Shown in pieces: positions 15,853 to 24,604 of a stretch of 64,000 nucleotides of DNA. Every line of letters starts with the position of its first letter. The stretch's first letter is position 1. Position numbers and translations under genes: made by a program. This stretch comes from Haloprofundus marisrubri (GTDB lineage Archaea > Halobacteriota > Halobacteria > Halobacteriales > Haloferacaceae), in assembly GCF_001469955.1 (NCBI RefSeq), contig NZ_LOPU01000004.1:124001-188000 (forward strand), in the 5' to 3' direction. The notes beneath the pieces are model-generated. The model saw nothing but the letters and a program-made list of their open reading frames with translations, ran no database searches and was not told where the DNA came from.

Positions 15853-17876
15853 ATTCCGAAGTTGACACATCGATTCTCAATAGTGTCAATATCAAGCGCT
15901 TCACGAAATCTGTATTAGAAGAATTCGGAGCAGAAATCGATCGCTCAGACAGAAAAGAGTGGGAAGTAACGTTTTCAAATGAACTCTCCAAGCAACTCGG
16001 ACGACAACAGGGAACGTTGGTCTTCCATCCTGCTGATCGAGAGATGGGCACTGGCCATCTCCTCGTCCAACCCGGTACAAGATTCTTCTCTCAGTTATTG
16101 GAGTTGGTTCGGCAGCCTGGGACCGTTGGTAGACTGAGACTGACGGAAGATGATCTCCAAGTCACTCCGCCAATCGTTCTTCGTGAGTCCGGCTTGGATG
16201 TCAATATCTCTGACTTCAACGAACGTACATCGGATTTTGCGTTGGCGTTTCATTTCCGGGTTCAATTTGAGACGCCTGCTTCGTTCCACAGCGAAGAAAT
16301 GTTCTCTGTGACGATTGATCCAGAGACTCAGACACGGCTGCCCGACCTCACTGCTCGACTCACGTCACATCTCCCGCAGCTGCTACAGCAAAACAATGAA
16401 CACTCTCGACGCGAGGTCTCGGAGTCCAAGGTCGAAGCGTCGTACAAGGAAGCTCAACAGGCGGTCGTTGACAGATCACGACCATTCGTTAGTGAGATTC
16501 GTGAAGAGGCTGATGAGAGTGCAGGCGAACGGATTGAAGAGATTAGTGAGTGGTACGAACAGCGCCGTACCGAACTTGAGGACCAAATTCGCGAGCAGAA
16601 AGAGGAGGTCGCTAAATGGAGGAACAAACAGCAGAAAGCAAGGAAGGCTGAGACTCGCAGGAGATACATTAAAAATCGAAAAGAGGCGAAGAGAGATCTG
16701 AACGTACTCAGAAAGCAGGTTATCCAGAAGAGAGACGAGCTTGATGATAAGGAACTCAAAGAAATCGACGAAGTCATTGATCGGAATGAGGTCAACGTCG
16801 ATGTGTCATTACTGGGCGTAACGGAAGTCACGTACGTCCGTGGAACGCTTACGTTGGAGATTGAGTCGAATCATGCAGACTGTACTGTGGGACTTTCATA
16901 TCTTCCTGCTACAGATGATTTTCACGGATTAGATTGTGGGGTGTGCTCAAGGGACCTCACAGAGGGTGTTCTTCCACGAATCTGTGCAAGCGGTCATCTG
17001 GTTGGTGATCCGTGTTCGACGAGTTGCCGGAACTGTGGTCTAGCGTACTGTAATAACTGTGAGACGGGGTCTGCGTTCTATGAGTGCGAGATCTGTCGGG
17101 AGGACGCTTGTGAGAGCTGTGCTGAGATTTGCTCATCCTGCGGTGCTTCCAGCTGCGATGATCACAGCGAACCATGCAGTAGCTGTGACTCATCTACGTG
17201 TCACCTGTGTGGTGAGGAGTGTGGAACGTGTGGAGAGTTCCACTGTGAGACTCATCTTAGTCACTGTCCAGATTGTAATGACTATCACTGTGAGGACCAC
17301 ACTGAGTCATGTGAGGTCTGTGGTTCACTCCGCTGTGAATCACATGTTGACGCGTGTGATGAGTGTGGAGACCTCGTTTGTTCGGATCACAGCGACACAT
17401 GCACCACTTGTGGTAAGGTGCTTTGCGACAGCCATATCGAATACTGTGGGGTTTGCTCTGCGGAGTCAGATGACTCACAACGTGGATTCTGCCGTCACCA
17501 CAGCATTAGATGCTCCGTTGGTGGTGAGGTGATCTGTGGTGATCATCGAGTGTCGACGACTATCGGGTCAGGACACGTTTGTGAGGACCACCGTGGTACC
17601 TGTAGTTTCTGTAATGTCGACTACAGTGATACCGAATTGGTTGATGGAGACTGTTCGGCATGTCGTTCCCTGGGTGAGACTGATCAAGATCATATTCCAC
17701 CAGAAGTTTCGATAGAATTCCGTTCAGTGAAGGCAGGAACGAATGAGGCCTACATGGTGATTCTCGGCAAGAAATTGCTTGGGCGGAACAGAGTAATTGT
17801 CTACGACGTCAAGAAGGACGAAGAGACTCACCGACATAGTGCTGGGATGTTCAAGCAGCTTCTGGGGGACTACTGA
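15849..17876 (+). CDS. helicase partner with coiled coil and tandem CxxC/CxxH zinc array
   Basis: This protein has 675 residues. Residues 1-190 contain HLLVQPGTRFFSQLLELV, similar to the post-motor region of HepA/RapA-like defence helicases, which suggests a split-off C-terminal half. Residues ~190-315 are a highly charged coiled coil (TELEDQIREQKEEVAKWRNK). Residues 363-606 are a Cys/His array: from ~430 to ~533 the unit C-x2-C-x4-C-x2-H-x3-C repeats about seven times with a 15-residue period, flanked by less regular knuckles. A short globular tail follows. Each unit could hold one zinc ion, as in treble-clef or B-box chains. The start overlaps the micro-ORF stop, and the stop is followed at once by the Mrr gene (TGATGA). 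It is likely a scaffold linking helicase and nuclease. I know no protein with this exact architecture. Confidence 0.8.
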   Translation: MNSEVDTSILNSVNIKRFTKSVLEEFGAEIDRSDRKEWEVTFSNELSKQLGRQQGTLVFHPADREMGTGHLLVQPGTRFFSQLLELVRQPGTVGRLRLTEDDLQVTPPIVLRESGLDVNISDFNERTSDFALAFHFRVQFETPASFHSEEMFSVTIDPETQTRLPDLTARLTSHLPQLLQQNNEHSRREVSESKVEASYKEAQQAVVDRSRPFVSEIREEADESAGERIEEISEWYEQRRTELEDQIREQKEEVAKWRNKQQKARKAETRRRYIKNRKEAKRDLNVLRKQVIQKRDELDDKELKEIDEVIDRNEVNVDVSLLGVTEVTYVRGTLTLEIESNHADCTVGLSYLPATDDFHGLDCGVCSRDLTEGVLPRICASGHLVGDPCSTSCRNCGLAYCNNCETGSAFYECEICREDACESCAEICSSCGASSCDDHSEPCSSCDSSTCHLCGEECGTCGEFHCETHLSHCPDCNDYHCEDHTESCEVCGSLRCESHVDACDECGDLVCSDHSDTCTTCGKVLCDSHIEYCGVCSAESDDSQRGFCRHHSIRCSVGGEVICGDHRVSTTIGSGHVCEDHRGTCSFCNVDYSDTELVDGDCSACRSLGETDQDHIPPEVSIEFRSVKAGTNEAYMVILGKKLLGRNRVIVYDVKKDEETHRHSAGMFKQLLGDY

Positions 17877-18526
17877 TGAATGAACGCGAAATCGTCCAGC
17901 GGCAGGCAGAAGAAGCAGATTCACTTGCAGAGTTTCTCGAATTGGCTGATGCCCCACTGCGAATTTTGGCTGAAGAGTTCATCGAATACGGTTGGCAAAG
18001 GGATATTCCGCGAGCTCGGGCAGTTGAAATACTTCGTCGAGAACAGAGGCAGCTGAATCAATACCAGACAATCTCGCTGTCGCAATCGTCACGTGCCCCT
18101 CGGTACACCGACTTAAGCGACCTTGAGCTAGTTGATGGAAACGAATTCGAGCACATTCTCGCCGAGCTCTTGACTCGAATTGAAGGTGAGGCAATCGTCA
18201 CGGAGGCATCTGGTGACAAAGGAGTTGACGTCGTATGGTCCAAAGACGACTCGACAATCGGGGTTCAAGCAAAAGCCTACAGCAAGAACAACGTAGTTGG
18301 CATTAGTGCGGTTCAAGAAATCCATACTGGCTCTGTCGTTCGTAAATCAGAATTCCAGATTGACACGCCTGCTGTGGTAACTACATCACGGTACTCTCAG
18401 GAAGCGGAAGAAGCTGCAGAGAAATCTGGAGTGATTCTCTATGGGCGAGACCAGCTCAGACAGTGGCTATCTGAAGCAGAGCTGGATTCAGAAGCACTGG
18501 GAGATGTCCTCGGTCGACTGGACTGA
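17876..18526 (+). CDS. Mrr-type restriction endonuclease domain protein
   Basis: This protein has 216 residues. Residues ~85-200 form an Mrr_cat/PD-(D/E)XK fold: acidic residues in GNEFEHILAELL (E92), the metal-binding D118 in GDKGVDVVW, and the QAK triad at 131-133 in GVQAKAYSKN, followed by AVQEIHTGSV. The QxK form is typical of Mrr enzymes, which cut modified or foreign DNA. The N-terminal ~80 residues are helical and may contact the partner proteins. Its ATG overlaps the previous gene's stop by one base, which ties it to the helicase operon. All catalytic residues seem present. Confidence 0.9.
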   Translation: MNEREIVQRQAEEADSLAEFLELADAPLRILAEEFIEYGWQRDIPRARAVEILRREQRQLNQYQTISLSQSSRAPRYTDLSDLELVDGNEFEHILAELLTRIEGEAIVTEASGDKGVDVVWSKDDSTIGVQAKAYSKNNVVGISAVQEIHTGSVVRKSEFQIDTPAVVTTSRYSQEAEEAAEKSGVILYGRDQLRQWLSEAELDSEALGDVLGRLD

Positions 18527-18619
18527 GGCAAGAAGATGAGTCTTGTAGCATTTGACAGCATCGGTGAATAATAGTCTATTTGAGAAGATTTACATACCCG
18601 ATCCAGAAACTCCGGGAGC

Positions 18620-19456
18620 ATGGATCACCCTTGGCTATCAATTAGAATGATTATTGCGAGTACAGTGCTCCTTCTAGCGTATTCAGTCATTTCTCTGTTT
18701 CTCTTTGTGAGTGGCGGTGTTTGGGTTGCAGTCTTGGGGACTGTAATCTTCGTCGGACTCCAATACCTGATGACTATCAAATTCGCAATGTGGAGCACAG
18801 ACGCAGAGCCCATTCCCGAAGAACACTATTCAGATCTTCACCGTCGAGCTGATGAACTTGCAGAAGATATGGAGATTTCGCGTCCCACGCTTTACTTTGG
18901 AGACACCGATACACCGAATGCAATGGCTCTTGGCCGTCGTGGCAACGGCCACGTGTTCATTTCTCCAGAACTATTCGATATGATGAGCAACGATGAACTT
19001 GAGTGTATTCTAGGTCATGAATTCGCTCATCTTCGAAATCGTGATTCTGTGATTACGAGCCTTGGTATTTCACTGAGTACGTTCCTGAGCTCTGGACTAC
19101 TCATCGCATTCTGGGTTGCCTCACTCGACTCTGAGAATCCTGCCCTAGTACGGCTCGTTGGAACGGCAGTGAGTGCAATTGTTCATCTGTTCCTCCTCTT
19201 GTTTGTGAGGCTCATTTCACGCCATAGAGAGTTCGTTGCTGACGCAGATGCAGTTCGATTCACGAACAAACCTGAAGCCATGGCGAACGCACTGTCGAAA
19301 CTAGAAGCAGAGTTCAGTCGAGAGGGTGCTCAGCAAGTTAGCACCAGTCTGAGTGCGCTCTGCATCGCTGGGGGACGACGTGGTCTCTTTGCGAAGTTGC
19401 TCAGTACCCACCCTGATATGGAAAAACGGATCCTGCGAGTAGTCGAGATGCAATAG
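18620..19456 (+). CDS. htpX: M48-family membrane metalloprotease (HtpX-like)
   Basis: This protein has 278 residues. Two N-terminal membrane helices (STVLLLAYSVISLFLFVS and GVWVAVLGTVIFVGLQYL) are followed by a cytoplasmic domain with the zinc motif HEFAH in LGHEFAHLRNRDSV. A second hydrophobic pair follows (FLSSGLLIAFWVASL and VSAIVHLFLLLFVRLI), then the third ligand motif REFVADADAV. This is the standard HtpX layout of about 280-300 residues. HtpX degrades misfolded membrane proteins. It begins 93 bases after the Mrr gene in the same direction and could be co-transcribed; whether it belongs to that defence operon or is a neighbour is open. Many haloarchaea have several HtpX paralogues. Confidence 0.92.
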   Translation: MDHPWLSIRMIIASTVLLLAYSVISLFLFVSGGVWVAVLGTVIFVGLQYLMTIKFAMWSTDAEPIPEEHYSDLHRRADELAEDMEISRPTLYFGDTDTPNAMALGRRGNGHVFISPELFDMMSNDELECILGHEFAHLRNRDSVITSLGISLSTFLSSGLLIAFWVASLDSENPALVRLVGTAVSAIVHLFLLLFVRLISRHREFVADADAVRFTNKPEAMANALSKLEAEFSREGAQQVSTSLSALCIAGGRRGLFAKLLSTHPDMEKRILRVVEMQ

Positions 19457-19528
19457 GTTCTGTCTACTATTGGCCACTCAATTCGTGGCGAGCAATCGTG
19501 TAGGCCCGGCGTATCATTCAAGACGTAG

Positions 19529-19538
19529 TATTTATATG
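19529..19538 (+). promoter_or_regulatory. TATA-like box for the PRTase-DprA operon
   Basis: The sequence TATTTATATG is centred ~34 bases before the ATG at 19568, which would give a very short leader. Confidence 0.45.
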
Positions 19539-19567
19539 CCATAAATTGAGTCTCAGTGATATCATAG

Positions 19568-21991
19568 ATGGCTGTCGAGCTTACCTACGACGATTTGCTG
19601 GGACTCCGTACTGATGAAGACGAAGACCCCGACTCTACGCAGATTGCAACTAAACTTAATCGCTTACAGTCACACGTAGAGGACGTCTTTGAGGACAAGT
19701 CTTGGTTCGAGGCATTCAAATGGGACGGCAGCCCTGGCTCCCCATACATTGGGCCACCCAATTCGAACACATCTGAATATGTCTGGCTAGGACTGTCGCA
19801 CGAGACGTATCAGTCACTCGGAAAGCCTTCAGGTGGACTCCAATTCGAATTCGGAATTGATGGCGGTTCTGCTCGTGGGTTCTTTAACCGAAACGTACTC
19901 TGCGGGCTCTACTTCGGTCCCTGGGCAAACGACGAATCAGCAGCTGAGATAGCCTCCAAACTTCAAGAGCATAGTACTGAAATCGCCTCGTTCCTCAACG
20001 AGCATCCAGCATACATTCTCTGCACTAAAAACGACATCTGGCGAAACCCCGATGCAGGTCTGTTTAAACGCCGATCTGAGTCGTTGTCTAAAGGGTTCAC
20101 GATTACCGTCGACCACTCACTGAAAGAACTTCCTTTGAATCTCTCTGACGTTGTCTGTGACGTCTTCCACGAGACAATGCCACTCTATTGGATGCTCGCA
20201 GATATCGACCAGCCAACGGACTACAATCCGAGAGGGCCACACACTGGTAGTAGCGATGGCGGTGAAGATGGTGGAAGCACCGATCCTACAGTAAAGTCAA
20301 TCGCGGCACTCTCCTCCACGCTGGACTCTAACGATATCGAATCCAGTGTGGAGTCACTCACCAAGCGAGGTATCGCACGTAAAGAAGCGTTGCAGTATGT
20401 CCAAGAGTACGTTATTGATACTCAGCGTGGCCAAGGGCTCTACGCCGTGAAAGGGCTGGGGCCGGTCGCAGGGTACCGATTTGCGCAAGCAGGGATCACA
20501 ACCCTGGAGGAGTTAGAAACGCAGTCGTTCGATGATCTCAAATCGGTGTATGGACTGCGAGAAAGCCAAGCACGGACAATTTGGGAGGAAATCAATAGCG
20601 AAGACCCTCCAACGGGTTCAGGGCCAAAAAGAGAGCCAGGAACACCAACGGATACTGACCCCGAGCCAGGAGAAGACTCAGAGATTGTCGTGAACCAGCT
20701 GTCTGAGTACTACGAGGCACTCCGTAGTGTTCGGAAGGTAGTCTCCACGATTATGCTGCGTCCTGAGACACCAATCAGACCGGATGACTTGACGGACCCG
20801 TGCGTGCAATACTTCGTACTTCTGGAAACCTGTCTCGGGGATGGAAATCTCGACCTGGTCTTCAGTGGCTATGGTCAACAACACAAAAACCGGCTTCCGT
20901 TTTCGATGGAAGAGTATCGTCAGCAATTCGGCACCGGCCGATGGGTTACTGAGTATAATTCGATTAGCGTAGAACCGTACCAGAAAGCGTCACGAGAGTG
21001 GCTCGAAGACAATACGATGCTAAAGGACATCGGTCAGTTCGTCCGGCCTATCGCCCCAGAAACTGAAACCCCGCTCCCAGAATTCGTCCAAACCCCAGAC
21101 GACCTACGATACGCAATCAGTGTCCTCAATCAACTGCCCGCATACCCACCACTACCAACCGAAAACGGGTCGAGTAACCGCACGATTCCAGCCAAAGAAC
21201 TCTACGCCGAACTATTTGCCGAGCTCAACGACGACGAGAAAGTCGACATCCAAACCATTCCCGAGCCCCACCTAGCCGATCGCGTTCCTGTCACAGGTCC
21301 TGTGCCCGACGCAACACCCGAGACAAAGGATGATACCTGGGACTTCATGCTCAACTACGGAAAGATGACACATCTCTTCCGGCGGCTCGAACCAGCTAGT
21401 GATTCGCCAATTCAGAGGTCAGTACCAGTCTTTGCCTTGGATTGGTATAACACCAATTCTGAATCATTTGACGAGCTACGAGCGCTTGCAAAACTTGGTG
21501 AGGATGATCCAGTTCCTATATTCCGGAGACGTCTACGTGACTTGATTAACCGTCGCTTCCTGCGTGATGATTGGAATTACGACTTCATCACAGTCTTCCC
21601 AGGACACGAAAAAGACTCTCTAAGCCCCCAACTCGTCGAACTTGCAAAGGACGCTGTCGACGAAACTCCAATCACGTATTCACCGATGCTTGAACGGACA
21701 GAAACGACCGGAAGACAGCGTGAAAAGTCACGTGAGGAACGGGAGGTTGTCGCGAATGATCCGAATGCAACGCTCAGAACTCGAACCAGGCTCGACGGTG
21801 AGTCGGTAATTATACTGGATGACATCGCAACGAGCGGCAGTTCATTATTGGCCGGAGCCCATCTTCTTCGTGAGGCAGGCGCTAGCGGCATCTTTGGAGT
21901 GACGCTTGGCCTCACCCCAGGGGATGATGACGCAAAGCTGATCACACAGCCAGAGACCTATGCGTCCGAGATCATCTCGGGAGTCGAATAA
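19568..21991 (+). CDS. HhH plus phosphoribosyltransferase-domain protein, partner of DprA-like protein
   Basis: This protein has 807 residues. The N-terminal ~215 residues are a globular domain that I cannot name (YVWLGLSHETYQSLG, then GLYFGPWANDESAAEIASKL). A Gly/Asp-rich linker leads to a helix-hairpin-helix region at 291-340 (GLGPVAGYRFAQAGITTLEE), which suggests DNA contact. The C-terminal ~200 residues hold a type I phosphoribosyltransferase core: the PRPP loop VIILDDIATSGSS at 747-759, the layout of ComF-like enzymes. The stop overlaps the start of the DprA-like gene by one base, so the two are coupled. A PRTase joined to DNA-binding parts and a SLOG-fold partner suggests a nucleotide-signal or DNA-sensing defence role rather than purine salvage; this is inference. 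Confidence 0.85.
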   Translation: MAVELTYDDLLGLRTDEDEDPDSTQIATKLNRLQSHVEDVFEDKSWFEAFKWDGSPGSPYIGPPNSNTSEYVWLGLSHETYQSLGKPSGGLQFEFGIDGGSARGFFNRNVLCGLYFGPWANDESAAEIASKLQEHSTEIASFLNEHPAYILCTKNDIWRNPDAGLFKRRSESLSKGFTITVDHSLKELPLNLSDVVCDVFHETMPLYWMLADIDQPTDYNPRGPHTGSSDGGEDGGSTDPTVKSIAALSSTLDSNDIESSVESLTKRGIARKEALQYVQEYVIDTQRGQGLYAVKGLGPVAGYRFAQAGITTLEELETQSFDDLKSVYGLRESQARTIWEEINSEDPPTGSGPKREPGTPTDTDPEPGEDSEIVVNQLSEYYEALRSVRKVVSTIMLRPETPIRPDDLTDPCVQYFVLLETCLGDGNLDLVFSGYGQQHKNRLPFSMEEYRQQFGTGRWVTEYNSISVEPYQKASREWLEDNTMLKDIGQFVRPIAPETETPLPEFVQTPDDLRYAISVLNQLPAYPPLPTENGSSNRTIPAKELYAELFAELNDDEKVDIQTIPEPHLADRVPVTGPVPDATPETKDDTWDFMLNYGKMTHLFRRLEPASDSPIQRSVPVFALDWYNTNSESFDELRALAKLGEDDPVPIFRRRLRDLINRRFLRDDWNYDFITVFPGHEKDSLSPQLVELAKDAVDETPITYSPMLERTETTGRQREKSREEREVVANDPNATLRTRTRLDGESVIILDDIATSGSSLLAGAHLLREAGASGIFGVTLGLTPGDDDAKLITQPETYASEIISGVE

Positions 21992-22950
21992 TGAGAATCG
22001 AGGATCTTGCGCTACTCGTCGCACTCACCGAGGTGGACGGGATTGGTGACAAGCGTGCACTCGAACTCTATCGAGAATTCGAGACTAAGACTGAATTTGA
22101 AAGCAGTTCACGGAGTGATTTCGACCAGTTTCACTACGTGGATAATGATACACATCAACAGCTGCAGGAACTTGGTGCAGTGATTGATGAGTACCGAGAG
22201 CGATTCGAGCGGTACCAAAGTGAGGGGACCGCTGTCATCGGTATTGATGATGAGCGATATCCAGCGTCGTTGCGACACCACCATGCCCCATTAGTTCTCT
22301 ATACGAAGGGTAACCTCAGTCGTCTAGACGACAGGCTCGTAAGCGTCTCCGGTTCTCGTGAGACCAATGAGGATGGTCGAGGTTGGATTCGTGAGGTAGC
22401 CGGGGAAATGGCTGCTGAAGACTACACAATTGTCAGTGGGGGTGCTGCAGGTACAGACACGGCGGCTCACAAGGGTGCTCTTGAGGAGACTGGCTCGACC
22501 ATTGTCGTTCTTCCAACGGGCGTCAACAATACGTATCCCGAAGAGAACACCGAACTGTTTGCTGAAATCGTCGATGCAGGTGGGCTCCTCCTTTCACACC
22601 GTCCGCCAGAAGAAGGTCCTACTCGGCATGCATTTCTTGACCGTAACAAGACGATTTCGGCGTTGAGTCCTGGGACGGTAATCGTTGCGACAGATGGCTC
22701 TGGTGGAACGATGGCGCAGTATAAGACGGCCATCAAGCAGGGACGGCAAGTGTTTGTTCCAGATTCTAGTCTGGGAATTGAGCCAAGCGGTGGAGTTGAA
22801 GAGATTCGATCTGACGGATCTACGGCGGTGGTTTCGACTAGTTTTGAACTGATGGACAGGCTGCAATGTCTCCCACCGCTTGAACACGGTAACCAACTCA
22901 CTGGTGAATCCGATGATGACGGGCAGATGAGCCTGGACGATTGGGGATAA
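21991..22950 (+). CDS. DprA/Smf-like (SLOG superfamily) protein
   Basis: This protein has 319 residues. An N-terminal HhH-like segment (LTEVDGIGDKRALELYREF) precedes the DprA Rossmann core: RYPASLRHHHAPLVLYTKG, SVSGSRETNEDG, IVSGGAAGTDTAAHKGAL, VVLPTGVNNTYPEEN, FLDRNKTISALSPGTVIVA and GSGGTMAQYKTAIKQG. DprA loads RecA on single-stranded DNA during transformation in bacteria; in archaea the fold is also used in nucleotide sensing. It is translationally coupled to the PRTase protein at 19568, so the pair probably forms one functional unit. The C-terminal tail ends in QMSLDDWG. Confidence 0.93.
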   Translation: MRIEDLALLVALTEVDGIGDKRALELYREFETKTEFESSSRSDFDQFHYVDNDTHQQLQELGAVIDEYRERFERYQSEGTAVIGIDDERYPASLRHHHAPLVLYTKGNLSRLDDRLVSVSGSRETNEDGRGWIREVAGEMAAEDYTIVSGGAAGTDTAAHKGALEETGSTIVVLPTGVNNTYPEENTELFAEIVDAGGLLLSHRPPEEGPTRHAFLDRNKTISALSPGTVIVATDGSGGTMAQYKTAIKQGRQVFVPDSSLGIEPSGGVEEIRSDGSTAVVSTSFELMDRLQCLPPLEHGNQLTGESDDDGQMSLDDWG

Positions 22951-23049
22951 CTGCCTTCACTACACCGAATATTGATTCAACCGCCCATATCTGTCAACCG
23001 AGACGTAGGTCTGAATGACTATATGATCTACCCACGTCCTCTCCGGAAT

Positions 23050-23286
23050 ATGCCACATCTAAGCACCAGCAACAATCGAGGCCGCGTCTGCAGTGCACTC
23101 ACTACCACAGAATGGAAAGACTGCCATGACGTTGCAAAAGAACTCTCCTGGTCGGAAGAAGGAGCCTCGAAAATGCTGGCAGATGTATTTCGCAAAAACT
23201 ATGTTAGGCGTCGGGGAATCAAGAGCAACAGAAGTCACAACGCGAAGTACGAATACCAACTCATGAGCAACATCAAGATCGACTAA
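23050..23286 (+). CDS. small winged-helix-like protein
   Basis: This protein has 78 residues from the ATG at 23050 (MPHLSTSNNRG); the frame is open to 22972, with another ATG at 23023, so the start is uncertain. The core (RVCSALTTTEWKDCHDVAKE, then EGASKMLADVFRKNYVRRRG) has the pattern of a winged helix with a basic wing, like haloarchaeal small DNA-binding regulators. It lies between the DprA operon and the convergent mcrC and could regulate either. The function is unproven. Confidence 0.55.
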   Translation: MPHLSTSNNRGRVCSALTTTEWKDCHDVAKELSWSEEGASKMLADVFRKNYVRRRGIKSNRSHNAKYEYQLMSNIKID

Positions 23287-23299
23287 TCCCGCACCCTTC

Positions 23300-24604
23300 T
23301 CACACCAACTCGGGTTCTTCGATGGTTTCCAGACACCGACGTGCACTGGCTTCGAGCGCGGCAACATACTCGTCGTACGTCGTTGCATCAGTGTTCGTTG
23401 CTAACTCGACTGATCGAAGCGAGTGCTCTTCCATTACTTGTGATTTCTTTTCGCCTTGCTGGCCTCGCTCGGGGTAGACCAGTATTCCTGGTGTTTCGAG
23501 CGCGAGAATGTACGAGCTTAGCTGATAGATGTCTCCCGATGAGGTTGACCCAGTTTTCCACTTTGCGTCTGCAACAAGTACTGGTGTTCCATCCTCGCGA
23601 GCGACAAGAACGTCAGGCCGCATCTTGACAGCATGTGGGCCTGTGACAATATTTGGAATTGATGCCTGACCAGAAACACGGAGGCTTCCAATATCTCGCG
23701 CAACCGACCGAAAAGCCCGCTCGACAATCTGTTCGAAGACACTATTCATATTCACAAACAAGGCTAGCGAACGCCGCTCTCCAGCGCGAACATCCTCAAA
23801 AAAGTCACGTGCAAGAATTAATCGGGTTAGCCCCAACAATGCTTCATAGTGGTCATTCAACCGGGTGAGTTCCAGACGCTCAACACTGGACAGTGAGACT
23901 CGCTCAACGGAGACGAACTCACGCAGGCGTTGAGCTTGATATTGGAGACGGCTCGACAGCGCGTCATCTCGAACCAAGAGTAACAACACACGAAGTGCTG
24001 CCAGTACAGCTCTATTCAGATGGTTGTCTGCAGTGAACTCATCATGTTCAACCGCAAAATCAGTTGGAACAATAGACGGACGCTGGAGTTGCCGCTGCAC
24101 ATCAATCCGTCCACGAACATGCTCGCGAACCGAGCGTGTTCGAACGTAGTCTCGGTGGAGTCCCTGCTGGAGGATAGACTGCAGTTCAGCATGAAAGAGT
24201 ACACCGAGGACATCGAAGAATGAGGATGCACTCGTGAATTCTGTCTCAATGTCAAGCGCGTCAACAGGCGTATCGAATGCATACTTCAGCGCCCAAAGGA
24301 GCCTCGTCACCGTTTGTTTTGGTGTGACCTCAATTTGGACGCCACTTGGGAGTGTGAGAACGCCAACGTGAGACCCGGTTTTGATGACTGCTTTTCCTTC
24401 GCTAGTGAACGAGACGCGGAGTGGTGTTACCTGTTCGGTCGCGTGGAGTGATTCGAGAAACGCGACGTCTTCTGGACTAATCTCGAATGGTTTTGACGTC
24501 TCATATTCCTCTAACGAGATTGGGTTCGATGGTGGAATCGTCTTTACAGCGCTATCGCTTGTGAGTGGCGGCCCGAAATGACTGATTGTATCGAATTCAG
24601 TCAT
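23300..24604 (-). CDS. mcrC: McrC-like restriction-system nuclease subunit
   Basis: This protein has 434 residues. I place the start at 24604 (MTEFDTISHFG): it overlaps the mcrB stop by eight bases, as is usual for mcrBC, while the frame's upstream Mets lie inside mcrB. The signature McrC segment HVRGRIDVQRQLQRP is followed by DFAVEHDEFTADNHLNRAVL. The C-terminal nuclease core has MRPDVLVAREDGTPVLVADA followed by KWK, giving the D...D-x-K catalytic set of the PD-(D/E)XK fold. McrC provides DNA cleavage when the McrB motor reaches a modified site. Length and motifs are normal, so it should be active. Confidence 0.92.
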   Translation of the reverse strand: MTEFDTISHFGPPLTSDSAVKTIPPSNPISLEEYETSKPFEISPEDVAFLESLHATEQVTPLRVSFTSEGKAVIKTGSHVGVLTLPSGVQIEVTPKQTVTRLLWALKYAFDTPVDALDIETEFTSASSFFDVLGVLFHAELQSILQQGLHRDYVRTRSVREHVRGRIDVQRQLQRPSIVPTDFAVEHDEFTADNHLNRAVLAALRVLLLLVRDDALSSRLQYQAQRLREFVSVERVSLSSVERLELTRLNDHYEALLGLTRLILARDFFEDVRAGERRSLALFVNMNSVFEQIVERAFRSVARDIGSLRVSGQASIPNIVTGPHAVKMRPDVLVAREDGTPVLVADAKWKTGSTSSGDIYQLSSYILALETPGILVYPERGQQGEKKSQVMEEHSLRSVELATNTDATTYDEYVAALEASARRCLETIEEPELV

